A DNA stretch of 13,175 nucleotides from DATADD01 sp036258675 (lineage in GTDB: Bacteria > Actinomycetota > CADDZG01 > WHSQ01). Made by a program: the position numbers and the translations under genes. Position 1 is the stretch's first letter, and the number at the start of each line of letters is the position of its first letter. This document shows positions 1-7,888 of the stretch, one piece after another. The stretch is taken from NCBI GenBank assembly GCA_036258675.1, contig DATADD010000067.1:1-13175 (forward strand). The letters are read 5' to 3'. The notes under the pieces were generated by a model. It was not told the DNA's origin, ran no database searches, and saw nothing but the letters and a program-made list of their open reading frames with translations.

Positions 1-669
1 GCCGACGAGCAGCCGCGCGCCCGGCCGAAGGAGCCCGCGCCGCCGGCCCTCCCCGAGGGCTGCGACCCCGCGCCGCCCCGGCCCGAGGTCCCCGAGCCGC
101 TCGCGTCCCCTCCGCTCGATCGCCCGCCGCCGGGAGACCTCGTCGCGGTCGTCGCCACCACCTGCGGCGACATCGTGGTCGACCTCGCCGAGGGGTCCGC
201 GCCCCGCAACGTGGCCAACTTCGTGGGGCTCGCGCGCGCGGGCTTCTACGACGGCCTCCGCTTCCACCGCGTCGAGAAGAACTCGGTCCTGCAGGCGGGC
301 GACCCCAACGGCCGCGCGCTCGACCCCCCCGACGGCCCCGGCTACACGCTGGGTGTCGAGCCCTCCGCCGTGCCCGACGAGCCCCGCCGCTACGTCTACG
401 GGGTCGTTGCCATGGCCAACGTCGCGGAGGGCACGGCCGGGAGCCAGTTCTTCATCGTCGTCCACGACTACGAGGGCGCCCTCGAGGGCGACCCCGAGCC
501 GGCCGGCTACCGGCCCGACTACCCCATCATCGGGGCCGTCGCCCGCCGCTCGTGGGAGACGCTGCAGCGGATCGCGCGGGTCGAGACGAGGGGCGGCAGC
601 GCCGATCCCGCGCGCGCGGTCGAGCCGGTGCTGCCGATCGCCATCAGGTCGATCGAGGTCCGCTCCTGA
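1..669 (+). CDS. Cyclophilin-type peptidyl-prolyl cis-trans isomerase, 5'-truncated
   Basis: The reading frame is open from base 1 to the TGA at 667-669, so the true start lies upstream of the window; the first internal ATG (175) would fall inside the first beta strand of the fold. About 40 proline-rich residues are followed by a cyclophilin domain beginning near VVATTCGDIVVDL. Visible family signatures are NVANFVGLARAGFYDG, FHRV with the catalytic Arg, LQAGDP (usually IQGGDP), VAMAN, and GSQFFIV. Cyclophilins isomerise Xaa-Pro bonds and assist folding. The proline-rich leader and isolated Cys resemble actinobacterial membrane-anchored or exported cyclophilins, but the anchor itself is outside the window, so location is inference. 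The stretch after FHRV (EKNSV in place of the usual IPGFV) is divergent. A transporter gene begins 29 bases after the stop. The family call is firm; activity is likely but unproven. Confidence 0.88.
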   Translation, partial: ADEQPRARPKEPAPPALPEGCDPAPPRPEVPEPLASPPLDRPPPGDLVAVVATTCGDIVVDLAEGSAPRNVANFVGLARAGFYDGLRFHRVEKNSVLQAGDPNGRALDPPDGPGYTLGVEPSAVPDEPRRYVYGVVAMANVAEGTAGSQFFIVVHDYEGALEGDPEPAGYRPDYPIIGAVARRSWETLQRIARVETRGGSADPARAVEPVLPIAIRSIEVRS

Positions 670-683
670 CGCGGGCCGGCCCC

Positions 684-689
684 TACACT
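684..689 (+). promoter_or_regulatory. -10 box (TACACT) just ahead of the MFS transporter start
   Basis: TACACT fits the TAnnnT consensus and ends nine bases before the ATG at 699. No Shine-Dalgarno sequence lies between them, and no clear -35 element is visible. Transcription would begin within about three bases of the start codon, giving a leaderless or nearly leaderless mRNA. The spacing is a little longer than at the other such boxes in this window, so this is the weakest example. Confidence 0.4.
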
Positions 690-698
690 CTGAGCCCC

Positions 699-2324
699 AT
701 GCCGGATCCAACCGCGTCGAAGCGCTGGACCCTGATCGCGGCCACGGTGGGGTCGTCGATCGTGTTCCTCGACTCGACGATCGTGCCCGTCGCCCTGCCT
801 CGCATCGGCGAGGAGCTGCCGGCGACGTTCCTGGGCACGCTCGAGGGTCAGTCCTACGTCTACTACGGCTACCTGCTGTCGCTGAGCGCGCTGCTGATCC
901 TGGCAGGGGCGCTCGCCGACTTCTACGGCCGCCGCCGCCTCTTCGTCGTCGGCCTCGTCGGCTTCGGGGCGACGTCGGCCCTGTGCGGGCTCGCGCCCAA
1001 CATGGAGACGCTCGTGGTGGCTCGCCTGCTGCAGGGCGCCGCCGGGGCGGTCCTCGTGCCGGGGTCGCTCGCGCTCATCACCGCGACCTTCGAGGGCCCG
1101 GAGCAAGGGCGCGCCTTCGGCATCTGGGCGGGCGCCTCGGCCGCGACCACGATCGCGGGGCCGATCGCGGGCGGGGCGCTGGTCGCCTACGTGTCGTGGC
1201 GCGCCGCGTTCCTCGTCAACCTGCCGCTCGTGGTGGGCGCGCTGTGGGCGACCGTCGTGCACGTCGCCGAGTCCCGCGACCAGGAGGCCACGGGACGCTT
1301 CGACTGGTGGGGCGCGTTCCTCGTCGCGGTCGCGGTCGGGGGCCTGACCCTGGGACCGATAAGAGGGCAGGCCGAGCAGTGGCAGGATCCGATCGCGTAC
1401 GCGTCCCTCGTGGTCGGGGCGGCCGCCGCGATCGCGTTCCCGTTCGCGATGCGGCGCTCGTCGCATCCGCTCGTGCCCCTGGAGCTGTTCCGCTCACGCA
1501 ACTTCAACGTCACGAACGTCTCCACGCTCGTGATCTACGGCGCGCTCTACGTCATGGGCCAGTTCACCGCGCTGTTCATCATCGGGATCCTCGGCTACAA
1601 CGAGATCGGATACGCGATCGCGACGGTCCCCGCGTCGGTGTTCCTGGCGCTGCTGTCGACGAGGTTCGGCGCGCTCGCGGACCGCTTCGGGCCGCGCCTG
1701 TTCATGACGGTCGGGCCCGCGGTCATGGGAGCCTCTCTGCTGTGGCTCGCGCGCACTCCGGCGGACAGCGAGCCGTGGCGCTTCGCACTGGGAAACCCCT
1801 CCTCCTATGCCCCCCCGGGCGACTTCTGGGTCGACCTCATGCCGCCCTTCGCGGTGTTCGGGGTGGGCCTCGCCATCATGGTCGCCCCGTTGACGACCGC
1901 GCTCATGCGCTCGGTGCCCGTCCGCCACTCGGGGGTCGCGTCCGCGTTCAACAACGCGGTCTCGCGCGTGGGACCGCAGCTCGCGGGCGCGCTGCTGTTC
2001 ATCGCCATAACCGTCAGCTTCTACGCAGCCCTCGGCGACCGGCTGCCCGGCCAAGACCCCGCGGCGCTCCGGCAGGAGGTGAGCCCGCTCAACCCCGTGC
2101 CGGCCGGCACGCCGCGCGCCGTCGCGGGGGCCGCGATCGAGGCCTCGACGGAGGCATTCCACCTCGCGATGTTCGCCTCCGCCCTGCTCTGCTTCACCGG
2201 CGCGGCGATCAACGCGTGGGGCATCCGCAACCCCGCGCCCGAGCCGGAGGCCCCGTCATCGAAGGCGGTGGTGCCGTGTCCGCAGGCGCCGCCGGTGGAG
2301 ACGCCCCACAGCCCGGTCGGCTGA
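699..2324 (+). CDS. MFS transporter, DHA2 (EmrB/QacA-like) drug exporter family
   Basis: A 541-residue integral membrane protein of the major facilitator superfamily, expected to have 14 membrane segments as in the DHA2 drug:H+ antiporters. Family motifs seen in order: LDSTIVPVALP (residues 24-34, the DHA2 signature), GALADFYGRRR (70-80, motif A of the first cytoplasmic loop), a motif-B-like segment around RLLQGAAGAVLVPGSLAL (109-126), and a motif-C-like GPIAGGALVAYVSW (154-167, antiporter signature) followed by RAAFLVNLP. The last 35 residues are proline-rich and hydrophilic, a probable cytoplasmic tail. The frame is open further upstream, but the ATG at 699 is chosen because hydrophobic MFS sequence begins a few residues later and upstream codons overlap the cyclophilin gene. 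The substrate cannot be read from sequence; no regulator or biosynthetic cluster lies beside it. It converges on a minus-strand gene 11 bases beyond the stop. Confidence 0.9.
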   Translation: MPDPTASKRWTLIAATVGSSIVFLDSTIVPVALPRIGEELPATFLGTLEGQSYVYYGYLLSLSALLILAGALADFYGRRRLFVVGLVGFGATSALCGLAPNMETLVVARLLQGAAGAVLVPGSLALITATFEGPEQGRAFGIWAGASAATTIAGPIAGGALVAYVSWRAAFLVNLPLVVGALWATVVHVAESRDQEATGRFDWWGAFLVAVAVGGLTLGPIRGQAEQWQDPIAYASLVVGAAAAIAFPFAMRRSSHPLVPLELFRSRNFNVTNVSTLVIYGALYVMGQFTALFIIGILGYNEIGYAIATVPASVFLALLSTRFGALADRFGPRLFMTVGPAVMGASLLWLARTPADSEPWRFALGNPSSYAPPGDFWVDLMPPFAVFGVGLAIMVAPLTTALMRSVPVRHSGVASAFNNAVSRVGPQLAGALLFIAITVSFYAALGDRLPGQDPAALRQEVSPLNPVPAGTPRAVAGAAIEASTEAFHLAMFASALLCFTGAAINAWGIRNPAPEPEAPSSKAVVPCPQAPPVETPHSPVG

Positions 2325-2335
2325 GCGCCTCCCGC

Positions 2336-2578
2336 TCACGCCCAGGGCTGGCTGCGCTCGCAGGACCGGCACCGGGCCTCGTAACCGAGGCCGTCGCGCG
2401 AGGGAAGCGGCGCGCCGCAGAAGTGACATCGATCCCGTCCCCTGACCCGGTCCGCGGCCGACGCCGCCATCGAGAGCATGCGCTCGGCGATCAGGAAGAC
2501 GGCCACGAGGACCAAGAGCGTCGCGACCATCGCGCCGGCGTTGTCGATCACTCCGTCCGCGCCCATCATCGGGTCCAC
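2336..2578 (-). CDS. Small single-pass membrane protein with C-terminal zinc ribbon
   Basis: An 80-residue protein that I do not recognise as a named family. Residues about 16-35 form one strongly hydrophobic helix (MVATLLVLVAVFLIAERMLS). An Arg-rich linker follows (RVRGRDR, 44-50), then a compact four-Cys module: CHFC at 51-54 and CRSC at 70-73, 15 residues apart, as in zinc ribbons. Arg clustering after the helix suggests the ribbon is cytoplasmic by the positive-inside rule. The start is GTG at 2578, six bases after a TAGGCT box; ATG codons at residues 4 and 5 are alternatives. It follows pcrA by 26 bases on the same strand and ends tail-to-tail with the MFS gene. It could be an assembly or scaffold factor; function is unknown. 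The regular Cys pattern and hydrophobic segment make a chance ORF unlikely. Confidence 0.72.
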   Translation of the reverse strand: MDPMMGADGVIDNAGAMVATLLVLVAVFLIAERMLSMAASAADRVRGRDRCHFCGAPLPSRDGLGYEARCRSCERSQPWA

Positions 2579-2584
2579 GCCCGA

Positions 2585-2590
2585 AGCCTA
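2585..2590 (-). promoter_or_regulatory. -10 box (TAGGCT) of a probable leaderless transcript for the zinc-ribbon gene
   Basis: TAGGCT (minus strand) matches TAnnnT and is separated by exactly six bases (TCGGGC) from the GTG at 2578, so RNA polymerase would start at or beside the first base of the start codon. No ribosome-binding site is present. The box lies in the 26-base gap after the pcrA stop codon, so the small gene may have its own transcript in addition to read-through from pcrA. Confidence 0.5.
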
Positions 2591-2604
2591 CGTCGGCGGC
2601 GGCT

Positions 2605-4749
2605 CTAGACGGGCTTGAGGGGGGCGATCGAGAGGTCGAGGCGCTTCTCGCCGCCCAGTGCGGGAAAGTTGACCGTCGCCTCCAGCCCGACCGCGGAGCG
2701 GTGGATGTCGACGATCGTCCCGCGCCCCCAGCGGTCGTGCTCGACCTCCTGCCCGACCCGGAAGACGCTCGGGTCGACCCCTCTCTTCGCCGCGGGAGAG
2801 GCGAGCGCGGCCGGTCTTCCCTCCGCCATCCGCAACAGCTCCTGCGGGATCTCGGCGAGGAAGCGCGACGGCGGGTTGTAGGTGACGCCGCCGTAGAGGC
2901 TGCGCGACCAGGCGTTCGTGAGATAGAGGCGCTCCCGGGCGCGCGTGATGCCGACGTAGCACAGCCTGCGCTCCTCCTCGAGCTCGTCCGGCTCGCCGAT
3001 CGAGCGCATGTGGGGGAACACGCCCTCCTCCATCCCGACCATGAACACGACGGGGAACTCGAGGCCCTTGGCGTTGTGCAGGGTCATGAACACGACGCCG
3101 CTGTCCTCCCCGGAGGAGAGGTCGTTGTCGGTGATGAGCGCGGTGCGCTCGAGCCACCCCGCGAGGGTCGGCTCGTCCGTCCACTCCTCGTACTCGCGTG
3201 CGACCCCGGCGAGCTCCTTGAGGTTCTCCTGGCGCGACAGCGCCTCGAACGTCCGGTCCGCGGCGAGCTCGTTCATGTAGCCGCTCACGTCCCAGGCGAG
3301 CTCCACGACCTCGGCCACCGGCGTTCGCTGCTCCGCGGCGAGCCTGATCTTCTCGAGCAGGCGGGCGAGCTCCGCGATGCCCCCCAGGGCGCGCTTGGAT
3401 ATCCCGGGGGCCTCGTCGGCGCGGTCGAGGGCCTCGCCGAGCCCGAGCCCTCGCTCGCGCGCGAACGCCGACAGCCGCGCCAGCGACGCGTCGCCGATCC
3501 CCCGGCGAGGGGCCTGGGCGGCGCGCCCGATGCTGACCGAGTCGAACGGGTTGAGAGCGGCGCGCAGCCACGCAAGGATGTCCTTGACCTCCTTGCGCTC
3601 GTAGAAACCCACCCCGCCGATCACCTTGTAGGGGAGCTCCCGCGCCGAGAAGACCTCCTCCAGCACGCGCGACTGTGCGTTGGTCCGATAGAAGACGGCG
3701 ACGTCGGACAGGGGGTGACCGACGTCGTCGCGCAGCCTCATGATCTCCTCCGCCATCCACGCCGCCTCGTCGTGCTCGTTCTGGGCGTGGTAGCGGGTGA
3801 TGAGGTCACCCGAGACAGACTGCGTCCACAGCGACTTCGGCTTGCGCATGATGTTGTTCTCGATGACCGCGTTCGCGGCATCGAGGATCGTCCGCGTGGA
3901 GCGATAGTTCTGCTCGAGCGTGATGACGCGCGCGTCGGGCCAGTCCCGCTCGAAGTCGAGCAGGTTGCGGATCGTGGCGCCGCGGAATGCATAGATCCCC
4001 TGGTCGACGTCGCCGACGACGAAGATGTTGCGGTGCTTGTTGGCGAGCAGCGTCGCCAGCCGCGACTGGGCGTGATTGGTGTCCTGGAACTCGTCCACGA
4101 GCACGTGTTGGAATCGCTCCCCGTACTCGCCCAGCTTCTCCGGGAGGCGGTCGAACAGCTCGACGGTCTTCATGATGAGGTCATCGAAGTCGAACGCCGA
4201 CGCCTCGGCGAGCCGCCGCTGGTACTCGGTGTAGACCTCCCCGATGGTCCGCTCCCACGGGTTCGACGCGAAGTCCGTGTAGAGGCCGGCGCTCACGAGC
4301 CTGTTCTTCGCGTCGGAGATGGTGGCGGCGACGGCGCGCGGGGGGACCCGCTTCGGGTCGATGCCGAGGTCCTTGAGGCACAGCTTGATGAGCCGTTCGC
4401 TGTCCCCCGCGTCGTAGATGGAGAAGGACGGCTGGTAGCCGAGCGCGGGCGCCTCCCGGCGCAGTATCCGCACGCATGCCGAGTGGAAGGTCGACACCCA
4501 CATCCTCTGGGCCACGGGACCGACGAGCGCGGCGACCCGCCGCTTCATCTCGTCGGCCGCCTTGTTCGTGAACGTGATCGCGAGCACCCCGTAGGGCGAC
4601 ACTCCCGAGCGCACGAGATGGGCGATCCGATACGTGAGGACGCGGGTCTTGCCCGAGCCCGCGCCGGCGACCACGAGCACGGGACCGCCGGGGTGGAGGA
4701 CGGCCTCCCTCTGCACGGGGTTGAGGTCGGCGAGGAACTCGGTGGCCAT
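2605..4749 (-). CDS. pcrA: ATP-dependent DNA helicase PcrA/UvrD1 (superfamily 1A)
   Basis: A 714-residue 3'-5' DNA helicase for nucleotide excision repair, replication restart and removal of stalled RNA polymerase. SF1A motifs are complete: Q motif LNPVQREAV (9-17), Walker A AGAGSGKT with Lys34, motif Ia ITFTNKAADEMKRR (58-71), motif II DEFQDT (219-224), motif III VVGDVDQGIYAFRGA (244-258), motif IV LEQNYRST (278-285), and motif VI CYVGITRARERLYLT near the C-terminal third. The last 60 residues (FRVGQEVEHDRWGRGTIVDI) match the Tudor-like PcrA tail that binds RNA polymerase in other bacteria. Length is slightly below B. subtilis PcrA. Motif III reads GDVDQGIY, where GD(D/A)DQSIY is usual; the Gln is kept. 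The ATG at 4749 is fixed by the short distance to the Q motif and by a GATAAT box six bases upstream. It starts seven bases after the flippase stop. Confidence 0.96.
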   Translation of the reverse strand: MATEFLADLNPVQREAVLHPGGPVLVVAGAGSGKTRVLTYRIAHLVRSGVSPYGVLAITFTNKAADEMKRRVAALVGPVAQRMWVSTFHSACVRILRREAPALGYQPSFSIYDAGDSERLIKLCLKDLGIDPKRVPPRAVAATISDAKNRLVSAGLYTDFASNPWERTIGEVYTEYQRRLAEASAFDFDDLIMKTVELFDRLPEKLGEYGERFQHVLVDEFQDTNHAQSRLATLLANKHRNIFVVGDVDQGIYAFRGATIRNLLDFERDWPDARVITLEQNYRSTRTILDAANAVIENNIMRKPKSLWTQSVSGDLITRYHAQNEHDEAAWMAEEIMRLRDDVGHPLSDVAVFYRTNAQSRVLEEVFSARELPYKVIGGVGFYERKEVKDILAWLRAALNPFDSVSIGRAAQAPRRGIGDASLARLSAFARERGLGLGEALDRADEAPGISKRALGGIAELARLLEKIRLAAEQRTPVAEVVELAWDVSGYMNELAADRTFEALSRQENLKELAGVAREYEEWTDEPTLAGWLERTALITDNDLSSGEDSGVVFMTLHNAKGLEFPVVFMVGMEEGVFPHMRSIGEPDELEEERRLCYVGITRARERLYLTNAWSRSLYGGVTYNPPSRFLAEIPQELLRMAEGRPAALASPAAKRGVDPSVFRVGQEVEHDRWGRGTIVDIHRSAVGLEATVNFPALGGEKRLDLSIAPLKPV

Positions 4750-4755
4750 GGGTCG

Positions 4756-4761
4756 ATTATC
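4756..4761 (-). promoter_or_regulatory. -10 box (GATAAT) for leaderless pcrA, overlapping the upstream stop codon
   Basis: GATAAT (minus strand), one mismatch from TATAAT, is followed by six bases (CGACCC) and the pcrA ATG. No Shine-Dalgarno sequence fits in this gap. The TAA stop of the flippase gene (4757-4759) lies inside the hexamer. A convincing -35 is not visible; the bases 17 upstream read CCTGCC. Spacing and sequence strongly suggest that pcrA has its own leaderless promoter despite lying seven bases from the preceding gene. Confidence 0.55.
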
Positions 4762-6295
4762 GAGTGTCCGACCGCCCCGGCAGGGGCGCGGCCCGCAGGA
4801 GGCGGGCGGCGGCGCTCCGCTCGGACGGGGTCAGCCCGGCCACGGCATAGACGGCGCCGTAGACGGCGAGGCCGGCGGCCACGGTCGCGGCGAGGACGAG
4901 CAGCCAGCCCGCGTCGAGCGCGGAGTGCACCAGCCACATCGCGGCCAGCCCCGCGAGCGAGGGCGCCACCAGGCGCACGTAGTGGCGGTCGTAGGGCTGG
5001 ATGCCCACGAAGCGGTGCACGAGGGCGAGGCGAGCCCACTTCGACAGCGCGAACGTGATCGCGTTGGCGAGCGCGGCTCCGACCATCCCGTGCTCGGGGC
5101 ACAGCCAGAAGGCGAGCCCGAGGTTGAGGGCGAGCGACGCGGCGTAGACGGCGAGGTCCCACCCCGTCCGCCCGACCATGATGAGCACGAAGCCGACGCT
5201 GCCCGTGGCCACGTTGACGAACTGCCCCAGCAGCAGCACGAGCAGGGCTCCGCGACCTGCGGCGAAGTCGGACCCGAAGATGCGCAGGATCTCGTCGGGA
5301 GCGACGGCGAGCACGAGGAAGATCGGGATCGTCGCCGCGAGCGTCCAGCGCGTCAGCGCCTTGAAGAGGCGGTCGAGCCGCTGCGTCTCTCCCCTGTTGT
5401 GGAGGTCGGCGACGAAGGGGCTGAACATGAGGCTGACCGAGGTGAGGAACAGCACGAGCACCTGCCCGGCGCGCAGGGCGGCGGAGTAGACGCCGACGTC
5501 GGTGTCGGTCGCATAGCGCGTGAGAACGAAGAGATCGGTCCAGAAGAGCAGCTGGGAGAAGAGCGCCGCGGGCGCCCGGGGCCCCGCGTAGCGGGCGAGC
5601 CGGGACAGCGCGCCGGGCTCCATCGGGGCGCGCTCCCACCCCCGCGCCTCTCTGCGCCAGAAGTACCAGGCCGCCGCGCTCGCCCACAACCACGAGACGG
5701 AGTAGGCGAGCGCCCCCATCCACGTCGTCTCGGAGAGGGGGAGCCCGACGATCATGAGCAGGACCCACGCGACGGGCTGTCCGGCCCAGAAGACGTACAG
5801 CGTGTAGCGCATGATCTTCAGACCGCGTGTCGCGGACAGCCATACGTTTGCGAGCGCGATGAAGGGAAGTCCGACGGCGGCGGCCTCGACGAGCCAGTCG
5901 CCGCGCGCGCCGCCGAGCCGGAACAGGCCGCGCACGAGGTCCGCCCCCAGCACCGCCGCGACCGCGCACGCGAGGCTCACCGCGCCGGCTATCAGCACGG
6001 CCCGCTCCACCGGCACCCGGATCCGGTCGAATCGCCCCACGCCGCCCTCGATCGCGACGTCGCGCAGCACCGCCATGTCCATCCCCGCTCGGGTTGCGAA
6101 CGAGAGCACGAAGGCGGCCTGCGTGATCACGGTCACGGCCCCGAAGCCGGCCGCCCCGAGGGCGCGCGACAGGACGATCTGCGCCGCGAACGTCGCGAGC
6201 GCGGCCACCACGATCCCGACCACGTTCTGCGATGTACCGGAGAGGATGTTGACGTAGTCGCCGACGCCGTCGATCCGGGCCGGTTGCGTTCTCAC
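4757..6295 (-). CDS. Polysaccharide-biosynthesis-type flippase (MOP superfamily, MviN/Wzx-like)
   Basis: A 512-residue polytopic membrane protein. The N-terminus (NVVGIVVAALATFAAQIVLS, then RALGAAGFGAVTV) is typical of Wzx/RfbX-like oligosaccharide flippases of the MOP exporter superfamily, in which the first helix is followed by a charged Arg and a conserved Gly-rich turn. Hydrophobic segments recur along the length, consistent with 12-14 helices, and charged cytoplasmic loops (for example GETQRLDRLFKALTRW) are visible. Such proteins move lipid-linked glycans or related lipids across the inner membrane. The GTG at 6295 lies 55 bases after the guaA stop; no clear ribosome-binding site or TAnnnT box precedes it, so co-transcription from guaA is likely. 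No glycosyltransferase or polymerase gene is nearby, so the cargo is unknown. MurJ (lipid II flippase) cannot be excluded but is less likely from the N-terminal motif. Confidence 0.85.
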   Translation of the reverse strand: MRTQPARIDGVGDYVNILSGTSQNVVGIVVAALATFAAQIVLSRALGAAGFGAVTVITQAAFVLSFATRAGMDMAVLRDVAIEGGVGRFDRIRVPVERAVLIAGAVSLACAVAAVLGADLVRGLFRLGGARGDWLVEAAAVGLPFIALANVWLSATRGLKIMRYTLYVFWAGQPVAWVLLMIVGLPLSETTWMGALAYSVSWLWASAAAWYFWRREARGWERAPMEPGALSRLARYAGPRAPAALFSQLLFWTDLFVLTRYATDTDVGVYSAALRAGQVLVLFLTSVSLMFSPFVADLHNRGETQRLDRLFKALTRWTLAATIPIFLVLAVAPDEILRIFGSDFAAGRGALLVLLLGQFVNVATGSVGFVLIMVGRTGWDLAVYAASLALNLGLAFWLCPEHGMVGAALANAITFALSKWARLALVHRFVGIQPYDRHYVRLVAPSLAGLAAMWLVHSALDAGWLLVLAATVAAGLAVYGAVYAVAGLTPSERSAAARLLRAAPLPGRSDTR

Positions 6296-6350
6296 GCGGT
6301 CGCCGTCGTCCTCGACTCCCCCGTCACCGAGCGTTCCCCCCGGCGCGCCC

Positions 6351-7883
6351 TCACTCCCACTCGATGGTGCCGGGCGGCTTCGACGTGATGTCGTAGACGA
6401 CCCGGTTGACGCCCGCGACCTCGTTCACGATCCGGCTCGAGATCGACTCGAGCACGTCGTACGGCAGGCGCGCCCAATCCGCCGTCATCGCGTCCTCGCT
6501 CGTCACCGCGCGCAGGACGATGGGGTGTCCGTACGTCCGTTCGTCGCCCATGACCCCGACCGAGCGCACGGCGGGCAGGACCGCGAACGACTGCCACACC
6601 GTGCGCAGTAGGTCCGCCCTCTTCATCTCCTCGAGCACGATCGCGTCCGCGGCGCGCAGGGTATCGAGGCGGTCGCGCGTCACCTCGCCGACGATGCGCA
6701 CCGCGAGGCCCGGGCCGGGGAACGGCTGCCGCCACACGATCTCCTCGGGGAGCCCGAGCTCCTCGCCGACGCGCCGGACCTCGTCCTTGAACAGGTTGCG
6801 CAGCGGCTCGACGAGCGTGAAGCGCATGTCCTCCGGCAGGCCTCCGACGTTGTGGTGGCTCTTGATGCGCGCCGCCGCGCGCGTGCCCGACTCGATCACG
6901 TCGGGATACAGAGTGCCTTGCACCAGGAAGCGTGCATCCTGCAGCTCGTCGCGCGCGACCTCCTCGAAGACGCGGATGAAGGTCTCGCCGATCGTGCGCC
7001 GCTTGGCCTCGGGGTCGGTGACGCCGGTCAGCTTCTCGAGGAAGCGATCGGCAGCCTTCACGTGCACGAGGTCGACCGCGAGGTGGCGGCGAAAGGTCTC
7101 CTCGACCTGCTCCGCCTCGCCCGCGCGCAGGAGGCCGTGATCGACGAAGACGCACGTGAGCTGATCCCCCACGGCGCGATGCACGAGGGCGGCGGCAACC
7201 GAGGAGTCGACCCCTCCGGACAGGGCGCACACGACGCGCGCGTCGCCGACCAGGGCGCGAACCGACTCCACGGCGCCCTCGATGATCGACGTCATGGTCC
7301 ACGACGGCGCCAGCTCGCAGCCCCGGTAGAGGAAGTTCTTGAGCACGTCGAGGCCCTTGGGGGTATGGCTGACCTCGGGGTGGAACTGGACCCCGAAGAG
7401 GCCGCGCTCGGGGTCCTCGAACGAGGCCACCGGGCTCGCGTCGGTGGCGGCGGTCGCGCGGAAACCGTCGGGCGGGCGCGTGACCGCGTCGTTGTGGCTC
7501 ATCCACACGACCTGGTCCTCGGGGAGGTCGTCGAACAGAACGGAGCGCGGGTCGCGCACGGCGAGCTCGGTTCTGCCGAACTCCGCCACCCCCGTGCGCG
7601 CGACCTCGCCCCCGAGGGCCGCGGCCATGGCCTGCTGGCCGTAGCAGATGCCGAGGACGGGTACGCCGAGATCGAACAGCCGGGGATCGACCTTCGGCGC
7701 GCCGGGCTCGTGCACGGACTTGGGCCCTCCCGAGAGCACGAGGCCGGCGGGCCGGCGCGCCGCGAGGTCCTCGGGCGGCGCGTCGTGGGGAACGATCTCC
7801 GAGAGAACCCTGCACTCGCGGATGCGGCGGGCGATCAGCTGCGCGTACTGAGCTCCGTAGTCGACGACGAGCACCGGCCGCAT
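6351..7883 (-). CDS. guaA: GMP synthase (glutamine-hydrolysing)
   Basis: A 510-residue enzyme that converts XMP, ATP and glutamine to GMP, the last step of guanine nucleotide synthesis in the cytosol. An N-terminal class I glutamine amidotransferase has its triad in view: GICYGQ with Cys80, then FHPE with His168 and Glu170; the oxyanion-region motif LSGGP is at 50-54. The ATP-pyrophosphatase domain begins with the PP-loop SGGVDSS (222-228) followed by FVDHGLLR. The dimerisation domain ends with the family-invariant ITSKPPGTIEWE. The frame is open 72 codons further upstream, but the ATG at 7883 is right: it gives the standard MRPVLVVDYGAQY beginning and is preceded by TAGGGT. Upstream codons overlap the methyltransferase gene. 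No key residue is missing. Confidence 0.97.
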   Translation of the reverse strand: MRPVLVVDYGAQYAQLIARRIRECRVLSEIVPHDAPPEDLAARRPAGLVLSGGPKSVHEPGAPKVDPRLFDLGVPVLGICYGQQAMAAALGGEVARTGVAEFGRTELAVRDPRSVLFDDLPEDQVVWMSHNDAVTRPPDGFRATAATDASPVASFEDPERGLFGVQFHPEVSHTPKGLDVLKNFLYRGCELAPSWTMTSIIEGAVESVRALVGDARVVCALSGGVDSSVAAALVHRAVGDQLTCVFVDHGLLRAGEAEQVEETFRRHLAVDLVHVKAADRFLEKLTGVTDPEAKRRTIGETFIRVFEEVARDELQDARFLVQGTLYPDVIESGTRAAARIKSHHNVGGLPEDMRFTLVEPLRNLFKDEVRRVGEELGLPEEIVWRQPFPGPGLAVRIVGEVTRDRLDTLRAADAIVLEEMKRADLLRTVWQSFAVLPAVRSVGVMGDERTYGHPIVLRAVTSEDAMTADWARLPYDVLESISSRIVNEVAGVNRVVYDITSKPPGTIEWE

Positions 7884-7888
7884 AGGGC

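Noticed and set aside
353..2608. A 751-codon plus-strand frame across the cyclophilin and MFS genes
   Set aside because: Its translation is Arg/Pro/Ser-rich low-complexity typical of shadow frames in GC-rich DNA, and it overlaps two genes with clear family motifs.
2701..6388. Long plus-strand frames opposite pcrA and the flippase (785 and 584 codons)
   Set aside because: They are antisense to genes with complete helicase and flippase motifs, show no domain of their own, and their composition is that of reverse-complement shadows.
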